NCBI RefSeq assembly: GCF_001592825.1
Contig: NZ_LTZG01000041.1
Location: forward strand, 110,680 to 174,679
Source of the DNA: Planococcus maritimus
GTDB lineage: Bacteria; Bacillota; Bacilli; Bacillales_A; Planococcaceae
DNA: 64,000 nt
Reading direction: 5' to 3'
Below are positions 17,384 through 30,141 of this stretch, in pieces (the first letter of the stretch is position 1; every line of letters begins with the position of its first letter). The notes under the pieces are model-generated. The model worked only from the letters and a program-made list of their open reading frames with translations, searched no databases and was not told where the DNA came from. The position numbers and the translations under genes were made by a program.

Positions 17384-18163
17384 ATGTCAACTTTGGTCAT
17401 TAAAGATCTGCACGTTGAAATCGAAGGAAAACAGATTTTAAAGGGTGTAAACTTAAGCATTAACACAAGCGAAATTCATGCCATCATGGGGCCGAACGGA
17501 ACAGGGAAATCAACCTTGGCGTCTGCTATCATGGGGCATCCTAAATATGAAGTAACACAAGGTACGATTGAATTGGACGGGGAAGATGTATTGGCGATGG
17601 AAGTCGACGAACGTGCCCGTGCAGGCCTATTCTTGGCTATGCAATACCCAAGCGAAATCTCAGGTGTTACAAACGCTGACTTCATGCGCTCTGCAATGAA
17701 CGCACGCCGCGAAGAAGGCAACGAAGTTTCTTTGATGAAGTTCATCCGTGAACTCGACAGCAAAATGGAAACTCTTGCGATGGACCAAGATATGGCACAG
17801 CGTTACTTGAACGAAGGGTTCTCAGGCGGCGAGAAGAAACGCAACGAAATCCTTCAAATGATGATGATCAAACCGACATTTGCTGTACTTGATGAAATTG
17901 ACTCCGGACTTGATATCGATGCATTGAAAGTTGTTTCAGAAGGCATCAACCAAATGAAGGGCGAAAACTTCGGTTGCTTGATCATCACTCACTACCAGCG
18001 TCTCTTGAACTACATCACTCCAGATCACGTCCATGTCATGATGCAAGGCCGCGTCGTAAAATCCGGCGGACCTGAACTTGCTCATAAACTGGAAGCAGAA
18101 GGCTATGACTGGATCAAGGCAGAGCTCGGCATCGAAGACGAGACTGTTGGACAAGAAGCATAA
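17384..18163 (+). CDS. sufC: Fe-S assembly ATPase SufC
   Basis: A 259-residue cytosolic ABC-type ATPase of the SufBC2D scaffold. Walker A is GPNGTGKST from residue 36, the signature is FSGGEKKR, and Walker B is FAVLDEIDSGLD. TGGAGG precedes the ATG. First gene of sufC-sufD-sufS-sufU-sufB, the Gram-positive order, packed with little or no space between genes. Confidence 0.97.
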   Translation: MSTLVIKDLHVEIEGKQILKGVNLSINTSEIHAIMGPNGTGKSTLASAIMGHPKYEVTQGTIELDGEDVLAMEVDERARAGLFLAMQYPSEISGVTNADFMRSAMNARREEGNEVSLMKFIRELDSKMETLAMDQDMAQRYLNEGFSGGEKKRNEILQMMMIKPTFAVLDEIDSGLDIDALKVVSEGINQMKGENFGCLIITHYQRLLNYITPDHVHVMMQGRVVKSGGPELAHKLEAEGYDWIKAELGIEDETVGQEA

Positions 18164-18181
18164 TTGGAAGGAGAGACTAAC

Positions 18182-21142
<2,961 letters not shown>

Positions 21143-21162
21143 CAGAGAACGGAGGAACGACG

Positions 21163-22560
21163 ATGGCGAAAAAAATGCCGGATATCGGAGATTATAAATA
21201 TGGGTTCCATGACAAGGACGTTTCCATCTTCAGATCCAAACGCGGTCTGACGGAAGACATTGTCAGAGAAATTTCGAAGATTAAAGAAGAACCGGAATGG
21301 ATGCTTGAATCACGCTTGAAAGCGTTGAAACTATTTTACTCCATGCCGATGCCGCAATGGGGCGGAGATTTGAACTCGCTGGATTTTGACGAAATCACGT
21401 ATTACGTCAAACCATCTGAAGCGAGCCAGACTTCTTGGGATGAAGTTCCTGAAGAAATCAAGCGTACGTTTGATAAATTGGGAATTCCTGAAGCCGAGCA
21501 AAAATACCTTGCGGGTGTTTCTGCACAGTATGAATCTGAAGTGGTTTACCACAACATGAAAGAAGACTTAGAAGAGATGGGCATCATCTTTAAAGATACG
21601 GATGCAGCGCTTCGTGAAAACGAAGACCTCTTCAGAGAAAACTTCCAGACAGTCATTCCAGCAGCAGACAATAAATTTGCTGCCTTGAACACGGCTGTAT
21701 GGTCAGGTGGTTCGTTCATCTACGTACCAAAAGGCATTAAAGTGGAATCGCCGCTGCAAGCCTATTTCCGCATCAACTCGGAAAATATGGGCCAATTCGA
21801 GCGTACATTGATCATTGTCGACGAAGGCGCAAGCGTTCACTATGTAGAAGGCTGTACAGCACCGGTTTACACGACCAATTCATTGCACTCTGCAGTTGTT
21901 GAGATCATCGTGAAAAAAGATGCGTATTGCCGTTATACAACGATCCAGAACTGGGCGAATAACGTTTATAACCTAGTAACCAAACGTGCTTTCGTGGACG
22001 CGAACGGCACAATGGAATGGATCGATGGCAACATCGGTTCGAAATTGACAATGAAATACCCTGCTGTCTTCCTTAAAGGCGAAGGCGCGCGCGGCATGAC
22101 CTTGTCGATTGCGATTGCCGGTAAAGGCCAGCACCAGGATGCAGGCGCGAAAATGGTCCACTTGGCACCAAATACGTCTTCATCGATCGTATCTAAATCG
22201 ATTTCGAAACAAGGTGGGAAAGTTTCCTACCGCGGAATCGTGCATTTTGGCCGCAAAGCGGACGGCGCACGTTCGAACATCGAATGCGATACATTGATTA
22301 TGGACAACCAGTCCACATCCGATACAATTCCTTATAACGAGATCATGAACGACAACGTTTCGCTTGAACACGAAGCGAAAGTGTCTAAAGTCTCTGAAGA
22401 GCAATTGTTCTACTTGATGAGCCGCGGCGTTTCTGAACAAGAAGCGACAGAAATGATCGTCATGGGCTTCATCGAGCCATTCACTAAAGAATTGCCGATG
22501 GAATACGCAGTCGAAATGAACCGTCTCATCAAGTTCGAGATGGAAGGCTCAATCGGTTAA
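21163..22560 (+). CDS. sufB: Fe-S assembly scaffold SufB
   Basis: A 465-residue scaffold subunit that builds the cluster with SufC and SufD. Family phrases include [24 protein letters not shown] in two parts, HYVEGCTAP and [20 protein letters not shown] 21163 follows CGGAGGAACGACG; the longer frame upstream overlaps sufU and is rejected. It is the last gene of the operon and is followed by a strong terminator. Confidence 0.97.
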   Translation: MAKKMPDIGDYKYGFHDKDVSIFRSKRGLTEDIVREISKIKEEPEWMLESRLKALKLFYSMPMPQWGGDLNSLDFDEITYYVKPSEASQTSWDEVPEEIKRTFDKLGIPEAEQKYLAGVSAQYESEVVYHNMKEDLEEMGIIFKDTDAALRENEDLFRENFQTVIPAADNKFAALNTAVWSGGSFIYVPKGIKVESPLQAYFRINSENMGQFERTLIIVDEGASVHYVEGCTAPVYTTNSLHSAVVEIIVKKDAYCRYTTIQNWANNVYNLVTKRAFVDANGTMEWIDGNIGSKLTMKYPAVFLKGEGARGMTLSIAIAGKGQHQDAGAKMVHLAPNTSSSIVSKSISKQGGKVSYRGIVHFGRKADGARSNIECDTLIMDNQSTSDTIPYNEIMNDNVSLEHEAKVSKVSEEQLFYLMSRGVSEQEATEMIVMGFIEPFTKELPMEYAVEMNRLIKFEMEGSIG

Positions 22561-22567
22561 TAGATTT

Positions 22568-22599
22568 ATCCCCGGCATTTTCGTGCCGGGGATTTTTTA
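22568..22599 (+). terminator. Terminator of the suf operon
   Basis: ATCCCCGGCA and TGCCGGGGAT, then T run. Confidence 0.93.
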
Positions 22600-22690
22600 T
22601 GCCGATTGTGATTTTGCCTAGCTCTTGTTTTATGGATTTCCCATCGGGTATAGAGAAGGGGAAGCTAAAAATTGAGGAGGGATTTTTTCA

Positions 22691-22873
22691 ATGAGCCAAA
22701 CTTTTGACGCATTAAAAGAGAAAATCAGCAATGCTGATATGGGGGAAGCGAAAGAAATCATCACCCAAGTTAAGCAGGCATACGAAGACGGCAAAATCGA
22801 TGAAAACGAAAAAAACGAATTAATGGACCTCGCCAAATCCAAAATTGGCGGCGGGCTTGGCGGTTTGTTCTAA
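22691..22873 (+). CDS. 60-residue hypothetical protein
   Basis: A small soluble helical protein with a charged body and a Gly-rich tail (KIGGGLGGLF). TTGAGGAGGG precedes the ATG and a stem-loop terminator follows, so expression looks genuine. The middle segment AYEDGKIDENEKNELMDLAKS resembles the short helical hairpins found in many small Firmicute proteins, but I cannot name a family. Confidence 0.75.
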   Translation: MSQTFDALKEKISNADMGEAKEIITQVKQAYEDGKIDENEKNELMDLAKSKIGGGLGGLF

Positions 22874-22890
22874 TAGCCTGAAGCCTAGTG

Positions 22891-22936
22891 AAAATAAGCT
22901 TTAGCTTCCATGCGGAGGCCAAAGCTTATTTTTTGT
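22891..22936 (+). terminator. Terminator of the 60-residue gene
   Basis: AAAATAAGCTTT paired with AAAGCTTATTTT, inner stem with wobble pairs, T run. Confidence 0.85.
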
Positions 22937-23116
22937 CTTTTAATGCTTCTCGCACTAGAAGAGTATAGCGTTAGAACCGTGTGTTAAATCGGTCTTCTCA
23001 AGAAGAGCAAGTAATTCGATGGCTGGGCCGTTATCAAGACGACGCGCATATCTGGATAAGGACGCCTGTTTTGTTCTATGCTATCATAAAATAATAACGA
23101 AAATGGAGGCAGGACG

Positions 23117-23977
23117 ATGATTTATGTTGGATTGACGGGCTGGGGCGATCATCCGGATGTGTATAGCCCCGGGTCGAAACAAAAAGATAAATTGGCCGAC
23201 TACAGTGCCCACTTCCCGATTGTTGAGCTGGATTCTTCATTTTACGCAGTCCAGCCTGAACGCAATATCAGCAAATGGATCCGCGAGACGCCGGACAATT
23301 TCCAATTCGTCGTAAAAGCCTATCAAGGCATGACGGGGCACCAGCGCGGCGAGAACCCATTTGATAGCCGGGAAGAGATGTTTGAAGCTTACCGGTTATC
23401 CGTCCGGCCCTTGAAAGAAGCAGGCAAGCTCGCGATGGTATTATTGCAATTTCCGCCATGGTTCGACTGCCAGAAAGAGCATGTCGATGAAATCCGCGCG
23501 ATCATCGGCGAACTGCAGGAATTCGACTTGGCGGTCGAATTCCGCCACCAGTCCTGGTATGCAGACGGCATGAAAGACAAGACCTTGGAGTTTCTCCGCG
23601 AACATGGATTGATTCATTCCGTGTGCGATGAGCCACAGGCAGGGGAAGGGTCAATTCCACTGGTACCGGAATCGAGCCGCAATGACAAAGTGCTGCTGCG
23701 TTTGCACGGGCGCAATGTCCATGGCTGGCTGAATCCCGGAAACGCCGAAAAGTGGCGGGAAGTGCGCTATCTATACGATTATAACCAGCAAGAGCTAGAG
23801 CAGATCAGCCAGGCTGTGAAACGTCTCGAGCAGCAAGCAGAGCAAGTGTATGTGATCTTCAATAATAATTCAGGCGGGCATGCCGCGGGAGACGCCAAAG
23901 AATTCCAGGAATTGAACAGTTTGCAGTTTGAAGGGCTGTCGCCGAAACAGCTGGACTTGTTCGAAGGCGATTTTTGA
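23117..23977 (+). CDS. yunF: DUF72 family protein (YunF-like)
   Basis: A 286-residue TIM-barrel-like DUF72 protein. The N-terminal GLTGWGDHPDVY, ELDSSFYAVQPER, FQFVVKAYQGMTGH and the C-terminal VYVIFNNNSGGHAAGDA are typical of the family. The biochemical role is not established. ATGGAGGCAGGACG precedes the ATG. Its TGA overlaps the ATG of the next gene, and the order yunF-yunE-yunD is kept from Bacillus. Confidence 0.88.
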   Translation: MIYVGLTGWGDHPDVYSPGSKQKDKLADYSAHFPIVELDSSFYAVQPERNISKWIRETPDNFQFVVKAYQGMTGHQRGENPFDSREEMFEAYRLSVRPLKEAGKLAMVLLQFPPWFDCQKEHVDEIRAIIGELQEFDLAVEFRHQSWYADGMKDKTLEFLREHGLIHSVCDEPQAGEGSIPLVPESSRNDKVLLRLHGRNVHGWLNPGNAEKWREVRYLYDYNQQELEQISQAVKRLEQQAEQVYVIFNNNSGGHAAGDAKEFQELNSLQFEGLSPKQLDLFEGDF

Positions 23978-24807
23978 TGGTCTTCCTTATCCTTCTAGCG
24001 GCCGGTCTGGCTTCCGGCATTGTCGGCGCGCTGATCGGCCTGGGTGGAGGCGTCATCTTAGTGCCGGCGCTTTTGTTCCTCAGCTCGTCGGTCAGCCTGT
24101 TCCCGGATTTATCTCCGCAACAGATTGTCGGCTTGTCGGTCGTCATGATGATTTTTACTGGCTTGTCTTCGACGATCGCCTATATGAAAGTGGGGACTGT
24201 CGATTATAGGAGCGGCTTCATTTTCTTTCTCGGCAGTGCGCCGGGGACGGTTGTGGGCGCCTACGTTAACCGCAGTCTCGATGTGCCGTCTTTCCAATTA
24301 TATTTCGGTTTGCTCTTGGTGTTCTTGTCGCTTCTGCTATTATTGAGAGACCGCTTGAAGGCGGTCAGCTGGTTTGTCGACAAGGGCAAGAAAAGAAGCT
24401 TTTATGACCGCAAAACAGATCAGGAATACGTTTACGGTTATCCGGTGTGGTTTGCGCTTGCGTTAACTTTTTTCATCGGCTTTGCATCCGGCTTGTTCGG
24501 TATTGGCGGCGGCTCGATTCTTGTGCCGGCCATGATCCTGCTGTTTTTATTTCCTCCCCATGTCGCTGTTGGAACGTCGATGCTCATGGTTTTCTTATCG
24601 GCCATTGTCAACTCTTTTACACATGTCTCGCTTGGGAACGTGCCATGGATTTATACTTTAGCCATTATCCCTTCTGCTTATATCGGAGCAAAGTTAGGAG
24701 CAATGCTGAACCGCAACATCCACTCTGAGACACTAGTTGTCGTGCTGCGGATTGCGTTATTATTATTCGGGCTCCGATCGATTTACGAAGGAATCTTCAG
24801 TTCATAA
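23977..24807 (+). CDS. yunE: TSUP (TauE/SafE) family membrane exporter (YunE-like)
   Basis: A 276-residue polytopic membrane protein with the two-fold repeat of the TSUP family: GALIGLGGGVILVPALL near the start and GLFGIGGGSILVPAMIL after the middle. Members move sulfite, sulfoacetate or related anions. ATG 23977 shares its A with the stop of yunF (TGATG), so translation is coupled. The substrate is not known; proximity to suf and met loci fits sulfur metabolism but is only suggestive. Confidence 0.88.
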   Translation: MVFLILLAAGLASGIVGALIGLGGGVILVPALLFLSSSVSLFPDLSPQQIVGLSVVMMIFTGLSSTIAYMKVGTVDYRSGFIFFLGSAPGTVVGAYVNRSLDVPSFQLYFGLLLVFLSLLLLLRDRLKAVSWFVDKGKKRSFYDRKTDQEYVYGYPVWFALALTFFIGFASGLFGIGGGSILVPAMILLFLFPPHVAVGTSMLMVFLSAIVNSFTHVSLGNVPWIYTLAIIPSAYIGAKLGAMLNRNIHSETLVVVLRIALLLFGLRSIYEGIFSS

Positions 24808-24819
24808 GAGGTGTTTGAC

Positions 24820-26163
24820 ATGAGTGAAATCATTCATATTTATCATACAAACGATTTGCATAGCCATTTTACGCATTGGCCGCGTATTCAATCCTTGCTG
24901 AAGGGGCGCAGGCAGTGGCATGAGGAAGCTGGTGATATGTGTTTGGTGCTCGACATCGGGGACCACGTAGACCGCTCACATCCGTTTACCGAAGGTTCTG
25001 CTGGAAAAGGCAATATCGAGCTGCTCAATGAAGCAGGATACGATGCCGTAACGATTGGCAATAACGAAGGAATCACATTATCGAAATCAGAACTCGACGT
25101 GTTGTACGATCAAGCTGATTTTTCCGTAGTGGTTGCCAATTTAATGGATATGGATGGCAAGCAGCCACCATGGGCCAGTCCGAACAAAATCATTGAAACA
25201 AAAAATGGCACGAAGATTGGACTCGTCGCTGCTACCGCTGAATTTACGCCCTTTTACCGACGTCTCGGCTGGCAAGTGACGAGCGGCAGGGAAGCGGTCA
25301 AACAAGAAGCGGCGGCTATCCGCCAATCAGTCGATCTTTTGGTCTGCATGTCTCATCTTGGCATCCGTGAAGATGAGCTTTTGGCTGTCGAATGTCCGGA
25401 AATCGATATCATTTTAGGGGCGCATACCCACCATCTATTCCATCAAGGAAAAGAAATCGGCAATACATTGCTTGGGGCCGCCGGTAAATTCGGCTATTAT
25501 GTCGGCCATATCGAAATTAACCTCGAAACGCGCAAGATGACTGCAGAAGTGATCGAGACCGACCAATTGCCAGAAGCCGATGAAGGGTTCAATGAATATT
25601 TGGTCGGTGTTGGTAAACAGCAGATGGCTGAGACCGTCTTCTATAACGAACGCGCCATGAAAGCCGAGTGGTTCAAGCCCTCCGTGATGGCAGAGCTGTT
25701 CGGCGATGCCTTGGTTTCTTTTGCATCAGCGGATTGTGGCCTCTTTAACGCGGGGATTTTCATGGAAGATATGCCGGAAGGCGAAATGACGCGCTACGAT
25801 TTTCATCGCATGTTGCCGCATCCAATCAATCCGTGCGTCATTGACCTGAGCGGCGCAGAACTGAAGGAAATTTATTTGCAGTCTTTGAACAAAGACTGGC
25901 CACAGCTTGAGCTGAAAGGGATGGGCTTTCGAGGAGCGGTATTTGGCCGCATGATCCATAGCGGGATGAACATGCATAACCATCAATTGATGGTGGGCGG
26001 CGAACCGGCAGACCCGGATCGCATTTACCGGCTTGCGACTCTCGACCTCTTCACATTCGGTTATTTTTTCCCTGCACTTAAGCGTGCACCGAAGAGTTAT
26101 TTCATGCCGGAGTTTTTGCGCGATGTATTCGGTGACTATTTCCGCATGAAAACCGTGAAATAG
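24820..26163 (+). CDS. yunD: Metallophosphatase/5'-nucleotidase-like protein (YunD-like)
   Basis: A 447-residue two-domain protein: a calcineurin-like metallophosphatase domain (HTNDLHSHF, DIGDHVDRSHP, TIGNNEG, MSHLGIRED, GAHTHHLF) and a C-terminal 5'-nucleotidase-type domain. GNNEG replaces the usual GNHE. There is no signal peptide, so it acts in the cytoplasm, unlike typical secreted UshA enzymes. ATG 24820 follows AAGAGGTG. Third gene of the yunFED unit. Confidence 0.88.
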   Translation: MSEIIHIYHTNDLHSHFTHWPRIQSLLKGRRQWHEEAGDMCLVLDIGDHVDRSHPFTEGSAGKGNIELLNEAGYDAVTIGNNEGITLSKSELDVLYDQADFSVVVANLMDMDGKQPPWASPNKIIETKNGTKIGLVAATAEFTPFYRRLGWQVTSGREAVKQEAAAIRQSVDLLVCMSHLGIREDELLAVECPEIDIILGAHTHHLFHQGKEIGNTLLGAAGKFGYYVGHIEINLETRKMTAEVIETDQLPEADEGFNEYLVGVGKQQMAETVFYNERAMKAEWFKPSVMAELFGDALVSFASADCGLFNAGIFMEDMPEGEMTRYDFHRMLPHPINPCVIDLSGAELKEIYLQSLNKDWPQLELKGMGFRGAVFGRMIHSGMNMHNHQLMVGGEPADPDRIYRLATLDLFTFGYFFPALKRAPKSYFMPEFLRDVFGDYFRMKTVK

Positions 26164-26236
26164 AACAAACATTCAAAATGGACTGTTAGTTGATTTTCTG
26201 TGCATTTTGGGCTATGCTTTTTATGAATTAGATATC

Positions 26237-26486
26237 GATGGGTAGAGGCTGCAGCCTCCATCAGTAGGATGTGCGAGTTGACCGCGTTGACCACATTTGA
26301 AAGGGGAGCTTGCCGAAATTTCCGTCTCCGGGTCAAGGAGGCGGCGATTGGGGGCATTTCGAAGAGGAATGCCACTGTCATTTGCAGGTTGCTGCAGATG
26401 GAGAGCTACAGGGTTGTTTGATGCTTGTGCACACAGACGAATTGTAGGAAGCCGGTTTATCCATTGGATGAGCCGGCTTTTTTTAG
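26237..26486 (+). ncRNA. Lysine riboswitch (L-box) with terminator
   Basis: The aptamer is about 26238-26412, with the hallmark phrases GTAGAGGCTGC, TGAAAGGGGAGCTTGCCGAA, GCCACTGTCA and GGAGAGCTAC, and five helices implied. A terminator follows at 26449-26480 (AAGCCGG...CCGGCTT with inner wobble pairs) and seven T, 40 bp before the transporter start. Lysine binding should stop transcription of the next gene. This accounts for most of the 363-bp space after yunD. Confidence 0.93.
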
Positions 26487-26526
26487 TCTAGGCCTTACCA
26501 TCAAAATGAATAGGAGGAATCTAATT

Positions 26527-28101
26527 ATGGAAAACACGATTTTTTCGATACTGCCGCCAATCATCGCGATTGCGATGGTGTTGTTGACGCGACGTGTATT
26601 GCTGTCACTCGGTGTGGGTATTGTCGCGGCTGCGCTGATCCTGACTTCGTTTGCGCCAGTAGAGGCCCTGAACGAATTGTTCACTTCATTCGCAGTCATT
26701 TTTTGGAACGAGGGCTTTAATGCTTATAATGTCTTCATTATTTTGTTCTTATTATTGCTAGGAGTCATCACCGCGTTCGTCAGCTTATCCGGTGGTAGCC
26801 ATGCCTTTGCCGACTGGGCATCAGCGCGCGTGAAAACACGCCGCGGGGCGAAATTGGTTACGGTATTTCTTGGTATCTTGATCTTCATCGACGATTATTT
26901 CAACGCGTTGGCGGTCGGGCAAGTTGCACGGCCGATTACAGATCGCTATAAAGTATCACGGGCAAAACTTGCCTATTTCATCGATTCTACAGCGGCTCCA
27001 ATTTGTGTTGTGTCTCCGGTATCAAGCTGGGGCGCAGCGATAATCGGCATTATCGGCACGATTCTGGCAGGCCAGAATTTCTTGGAATATTCAGCCTTGG
27101 AAGCCTTTCTCTGGATGGCCCCGATGAACTTTTATGTCATCGCAGCATTGGCCATTGTTCTTTTCGTCGCTATCCGTGATGTCGATTTTGGGGAAATGAA
27201 AAAGCATGAACGTTTGGCAATTACAGAAGGCCAACTGTTCAATCCGGACAAAGTGATTCCGGGTGAGATGAAAGAAGATTTCCCAAGCCATTCACACGGG
27301 CGAGTCCGTGACTTGCTGTTGCCGATCTTGCTATTAATCGCCGGGACGGTTGCCGCGATGATCTGGACAGGTTATGTAAACGCTGGAGAAGTATTCGATA
27401 TCTGGCTCATTTTCGAAAATACCGATGTTCCTTTATCCTTGATCACAGGCGGAATCATCGGCGCGCTTGCAGCGATCATCCTGTACGCCCTCCAAATCAA
27501 ACGCAACGAAGTGGCAAAAGTGCAGTGGATCGGCAGAGGCATCTGGGCTGGCATTCAATCGATGGCCGGTGCAGTGTTTATCTTGATCTTTGCCTGGTCG
27601 CTGACGTATTTGATCGACGCGCTGCAAACTGGTACGTTCCTTGCCGATGCAGTGGCACGCGGCAATGTACCGACTAGTGTACTGCCAGTTCTATTGTTTG
27701 TGCTGGCGGGCGTCATGGCCTTTTCGACAGGCACTTCTTGGGGCTCGTTCGGGATCTTGCTGCCGATCGCTGGAACGATCATGATCCAGGCAGAACCTGA
27801 GTTATTGCTCGCTTCGTTATCGGCCGTTTTGGCAGGGGCTGTATTCGGAGATCATTGCTCGCCGATCTCGGATACGACCATCTTGTCATCGACAGGTGCA
27901 GGGAGTAACCATATGGACCATGTCGTGACACAGCTTCCTTATGCATTGACCTCGGCTGCCATTGCAGCGATAGGGTATATCGTCATAGGCTTCACTGGCT
28001 CGCTGCCTTTGGCTCTAGGAGCGGTAGCTATTGTATTGGCAATACTATTCGTTTTCTGGTCTAAGCGTACAACCTTAATGGAAAAACATGAACAGAACTA
28101 A
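26527..28101 (+). CDS. NhaC-family transporter, predicted lysine transporter (LysW-type)
   Basis: A 524-residue polytopic membrane protein of the NhaC Na+/H+ antiporter superfamily. DDYFNALAVGQVARPITD and AGAVFGDHCSPISDTTILSSTG are the conserved NhaC segments. By homology alone it would be called an antiporter, but the lysine riboswitch in front makes it a good match to LysW, a NhaC-superfamily lysine transporter predicted by comparative genomics. ATG 26527 follows AGGAGGAA, beyond the terminator. It stands alone with its own terminator. Confidence 0.9.
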   Translation: MENTIFSILPPIIAIAMVLLTRRVLLSLGVGIVAAALILTSFAPVEALNELFTSFAVIFWNEGFNAYNVFIILFLLLLGVITAFVSLSGGSHAFADWASARVKTRRGAKLVTVFLGILIFIDDYFNALAVGQVARPITDRYKVSRAKLAYFIDSTAAPICVVSPVSSWGAAIIGIIGTILAGQNFLEYSALEAFLWMAPMNFYVIAALAIVLFVAIRDVDFGEMKKHERLAITEGQLFNPDKVIPGEMKEDFPSHSHGRVRDLLLPILLLIAGTVAAMIWTGYVNAGEVFDIWLIFENTDVPLSLITGGIIGALAAIILYALQIKRNEVAKVQWIGRGIWAGIQSMAGAVFILIFAWSLTYLIDALQTGTFLADAVARGNVPTSVLPVLLFVLAGVMAFSTGTSWGSFGILLPIAGTIMIQAEPELLLASLSAVLAGAVFGDHCSPISDTTILSSTGAGSNHMDHVVTQLPYALTSAAIAAIGYIVIGFTGSLPLALGAVAIVLAILFVFWSKRTTLMEKHEQN

Positions 28102-28108
28102 GATTTGG

Positions 28109-28138
28109 AAGGTGGAGATAGTTTATCTCCACCTTTTT
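28109..28138 (+). terminator. Terminator of the lysine transporter gene
   Basis: AAGGTGGAGATA and TATCTCCACCTT, then T run. Confidence 0.92.
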
Positions 28139-28182
28139 ATTATTGTTATAATAGTTTTTTTGAAAAATTTTCAGAAATTATC

Positions 28183-28211
28183 TTTACTTTGTACAAGGCC
28201 CTAGTTATACT
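28183..28211 (+). promoter_or_regulatory. Promoter of the NSS transporter operon
   Basis: TTTACT (28183-28188), 17-bp spacer, TATACT (28206-28211). The stretch from the previous terminator to this promoter is AT-rich. Confidence 0.65.
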
Positions 28212-28301
28212 AAATTTAGATTCCAAAATAATCTGAATATAAACAAACTTCCTATTTTTCTGTTAAAAAATTGGAAGTTACAAACAAAAGGGGGAAGAGA
28301 A

Positions 28302-29846
28302 ATGGAACGTTCTACATGGGGAACGAGAGCCGGTTTTATCATGGCGGCTGTCGGTTCAGCAGTAGGGTTAGGGAATATTTGGCGATTCCCGTATGTAGCA
28401 TATGAAAATGGTGGGGGCGCATTTTTTATACCGTATTTGTTTGCTCTTTTAACTGCCGGAATTCCGATTCTCATATTGGAGTTCACCATCGGGCATCGTT
28501 ATCGCGGATCCGCACCACTTTCATTTTTTAGAATGAGCGGCAAGAAAGCAGAATGGCTTGGTTGGTGGGCGATGTTCGTATCGTTCGTTATATCCGTCTA
28601 TTATGCCGTCATCATCGCTTGGGCGATGCGTTACACGTTGTTCTCATTCAATCAGGCATGGGGCGAAGATACAGAAGGCTTCCTATTCAGTGATTTTCTT
28701 CAACTGACCGTATCGCCAGGCGAAACCGGGGGAATCGTTTGGGGCATCTTCATTCCATTAGTAATTGTTTGGGTCATCACGCTCGGCATATTGCTTGCAG
28801 GAGTCAAAAAAGGAATCGAATTGGCCAACCGAATTTTCATTCCAACTTTGGTGCTTATCTTCATTGTCATTGTTATTCGCGCAGTGACGCTTGACGGGGC
28901 AGCAATGGGCTTAGAAGCATTCTTCAAGCCGAATTTTAATGCCATCATGGATCCGACCGTTTGGGTTGCGGCCTATGGGCATATCTTCTTCAGTTTATCG
29001 GTCGCTTTTGCGATCATGATCACTTACTCCAGTTACCTTCCGAAAAAATCGGATATCACGAATAATGCATTCATTACTGGATTTGCGAACTCAAGTTTTG
29101 AGTTACTTGCCGGTATCGGGGTATTTGCAGTACTTGGGTTCATGGCAGCGCAATCAGGCGTAGAAGTGGCGGATGTAGCATCTGCCGGCGTTGGTCTTGC
29201 CTTCGTTGTATTCCCGGCGATCATCAATGAATTCCCAGGATTTAACGGACTCTTCGGATTCCTATTCTTCTTGTCATTGACGCTTGCGGGACTCACATCG
29301 CTTATGTCGATCACTGAAACCTATGTCGCTGGATTCACCGAGAAATTCGGGATTTCACGCCGTAAAGCAGTCGCAATCGGCGGGGGCCTTGCAGCTTTGA
29401 TTTCCATCCTTTTCGCTACTCAAGGCGGTTTGTTCTTCTTGGATATCGCCGATTACTACATCAACCAATTCGGTGTCGCGGCTGTCGGTCTTGTGGAAGT
29501 TGTCATGGTCGTTTGGATCTTGCGAAAAGCAGGTGCTTTGCAAGACCATGCAAACGAAATCTCGGACATCCGTCTCGGCGGCTGGTGGAAGTTCAGCCTT
29601 GGGGTCATCACACCGATCGTTCTTGGTTATATGATGTTCGGCTTGTTGCGCTTGAACATTTTCCAGCAATTCGAAACGGATACGGGTAACTATGAAGGCT
29701 ATTCCAATATGTTCACCTTGTTCGGTGGCGTAGCCGTCGCAGCAGGAGCCTTGATCTTCGGCATCTTGTTCTCGCTTGGCAAATGGCATAAAAACTATCG
29801 CTATTACGACGAGCATTCTGAACATCCAGCAAAAGAAAAAGAATAA
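28302..29846 (+). CDS. NSS family sodium-dependent amino acid transporter
   Basis: A 514-residue LeuT-fold transporter. The first helix contains the Na+/substrate site AAVGSAVGLGNIWRFPY, and ENGGGAFFIPY follows. The length (about 12 helices) and the adjacent 40-residue partner match MetP/MetS-type methionine/alanine importers. ATG follows GGGGGAAGAG. It is the first gene of a two-gene operon. Confidence 0.92.
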   Translation: MERSTWGTRAGFIMAAVGSAVGLGNIWRFPYVAYENGGGAFFIPYLFALLTAGIPILILEFTIGHRYRGSAPLSFFRMSGKKAEWLGWWAMFVSFVISVYYAVIIAWAMRYTLFSFNQAWGEDTEGFLFSDFLQLTVSPGETGGIVWGIFIPLVIVWVITLGILLAGVKKGIELANRIFIPTLVLIFIVIVIRAVTLDGAAMGLEAFFKPNFNAIMDPTVWVAAYGHIFFSLSVAFAIMITYSSYLPKKSDITNNAFITGFANSSFELLAGIGVFAVLGFMAAQSGVEVADVASAGVGLAFVVFPAIINEFPGFNGLFGFLFFLSLTLAGLTSLMSITETYVAGFTEKFGISRRKAVAIGGGLAALISILFATQGGLFFLDIADYYINQFGVAAVGLVEVVMVVWILRKAGALQDHANEISDIRLGGWWKFSLGVITPIVLGYMMFGLLRLNIFQQFETDTGNYEGYSNMFTLFGGVAVAAGALIFGILFSLGKWHKNYRYYDEHSEHPAKEKE

Positions 29847-29858
29847 GGGGGAATCGGC

Positions 29859-29981
29859 ATGTCAGTTAGCGCGATTGTAGTCATGATCATCGGGATGGTC
29901 CTCCTCTGGGGTGGCCTTGCAGCGAGTATTTTCCACGCTGTAAAATCCAGTAAAGCAAATAAAGCAGAAGACTTAGGATAG
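29859..29981 (+). CDS. Small membrane subunit of NSS transporter (MetS-like)
   Basis: A 40-residue protein, shorter than most gene finders report. One membrane helix (VVMIIGMVLLWGGLAASIF) is followed by a basic, polar tail. It starts 12 bp after the transporter stop behind AAGGGGGAA. In Corynebacterium the small MetS protein is needed for activity of the NSS transporter MetP, and this gene has the same position, size and topology. A terminator follows directly. Confidence 0.85.
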   Translation: MSVSAIVVMIIGMVLLWGGLAASIFHAVKSSKANKAEDLG

Positions 29982-29987
29982 AAACAA

Positions 29988-30019
29988 AACCTCTGGCAGA
30001 AGAGTCGCCAGAGGTTTTT
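29988..30019 (+). terminator. Terminator of the NSS-MetS operon
   Basis: AACCTCTGGC and GCCAGAGGTT, then T run. Confidence 0.9.
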
Positions 30020-30141
30020 GTTTGTACCTAGGCCAATAGCACAGCTTGTCCACAAAGCCCTGTTGTGATACATTTGAAGCAGGATTCAAGCACGTAAAGC
30101 AGAATGATGCGGGCCCAGGCTTTTGTCATTACTAGGTATGG

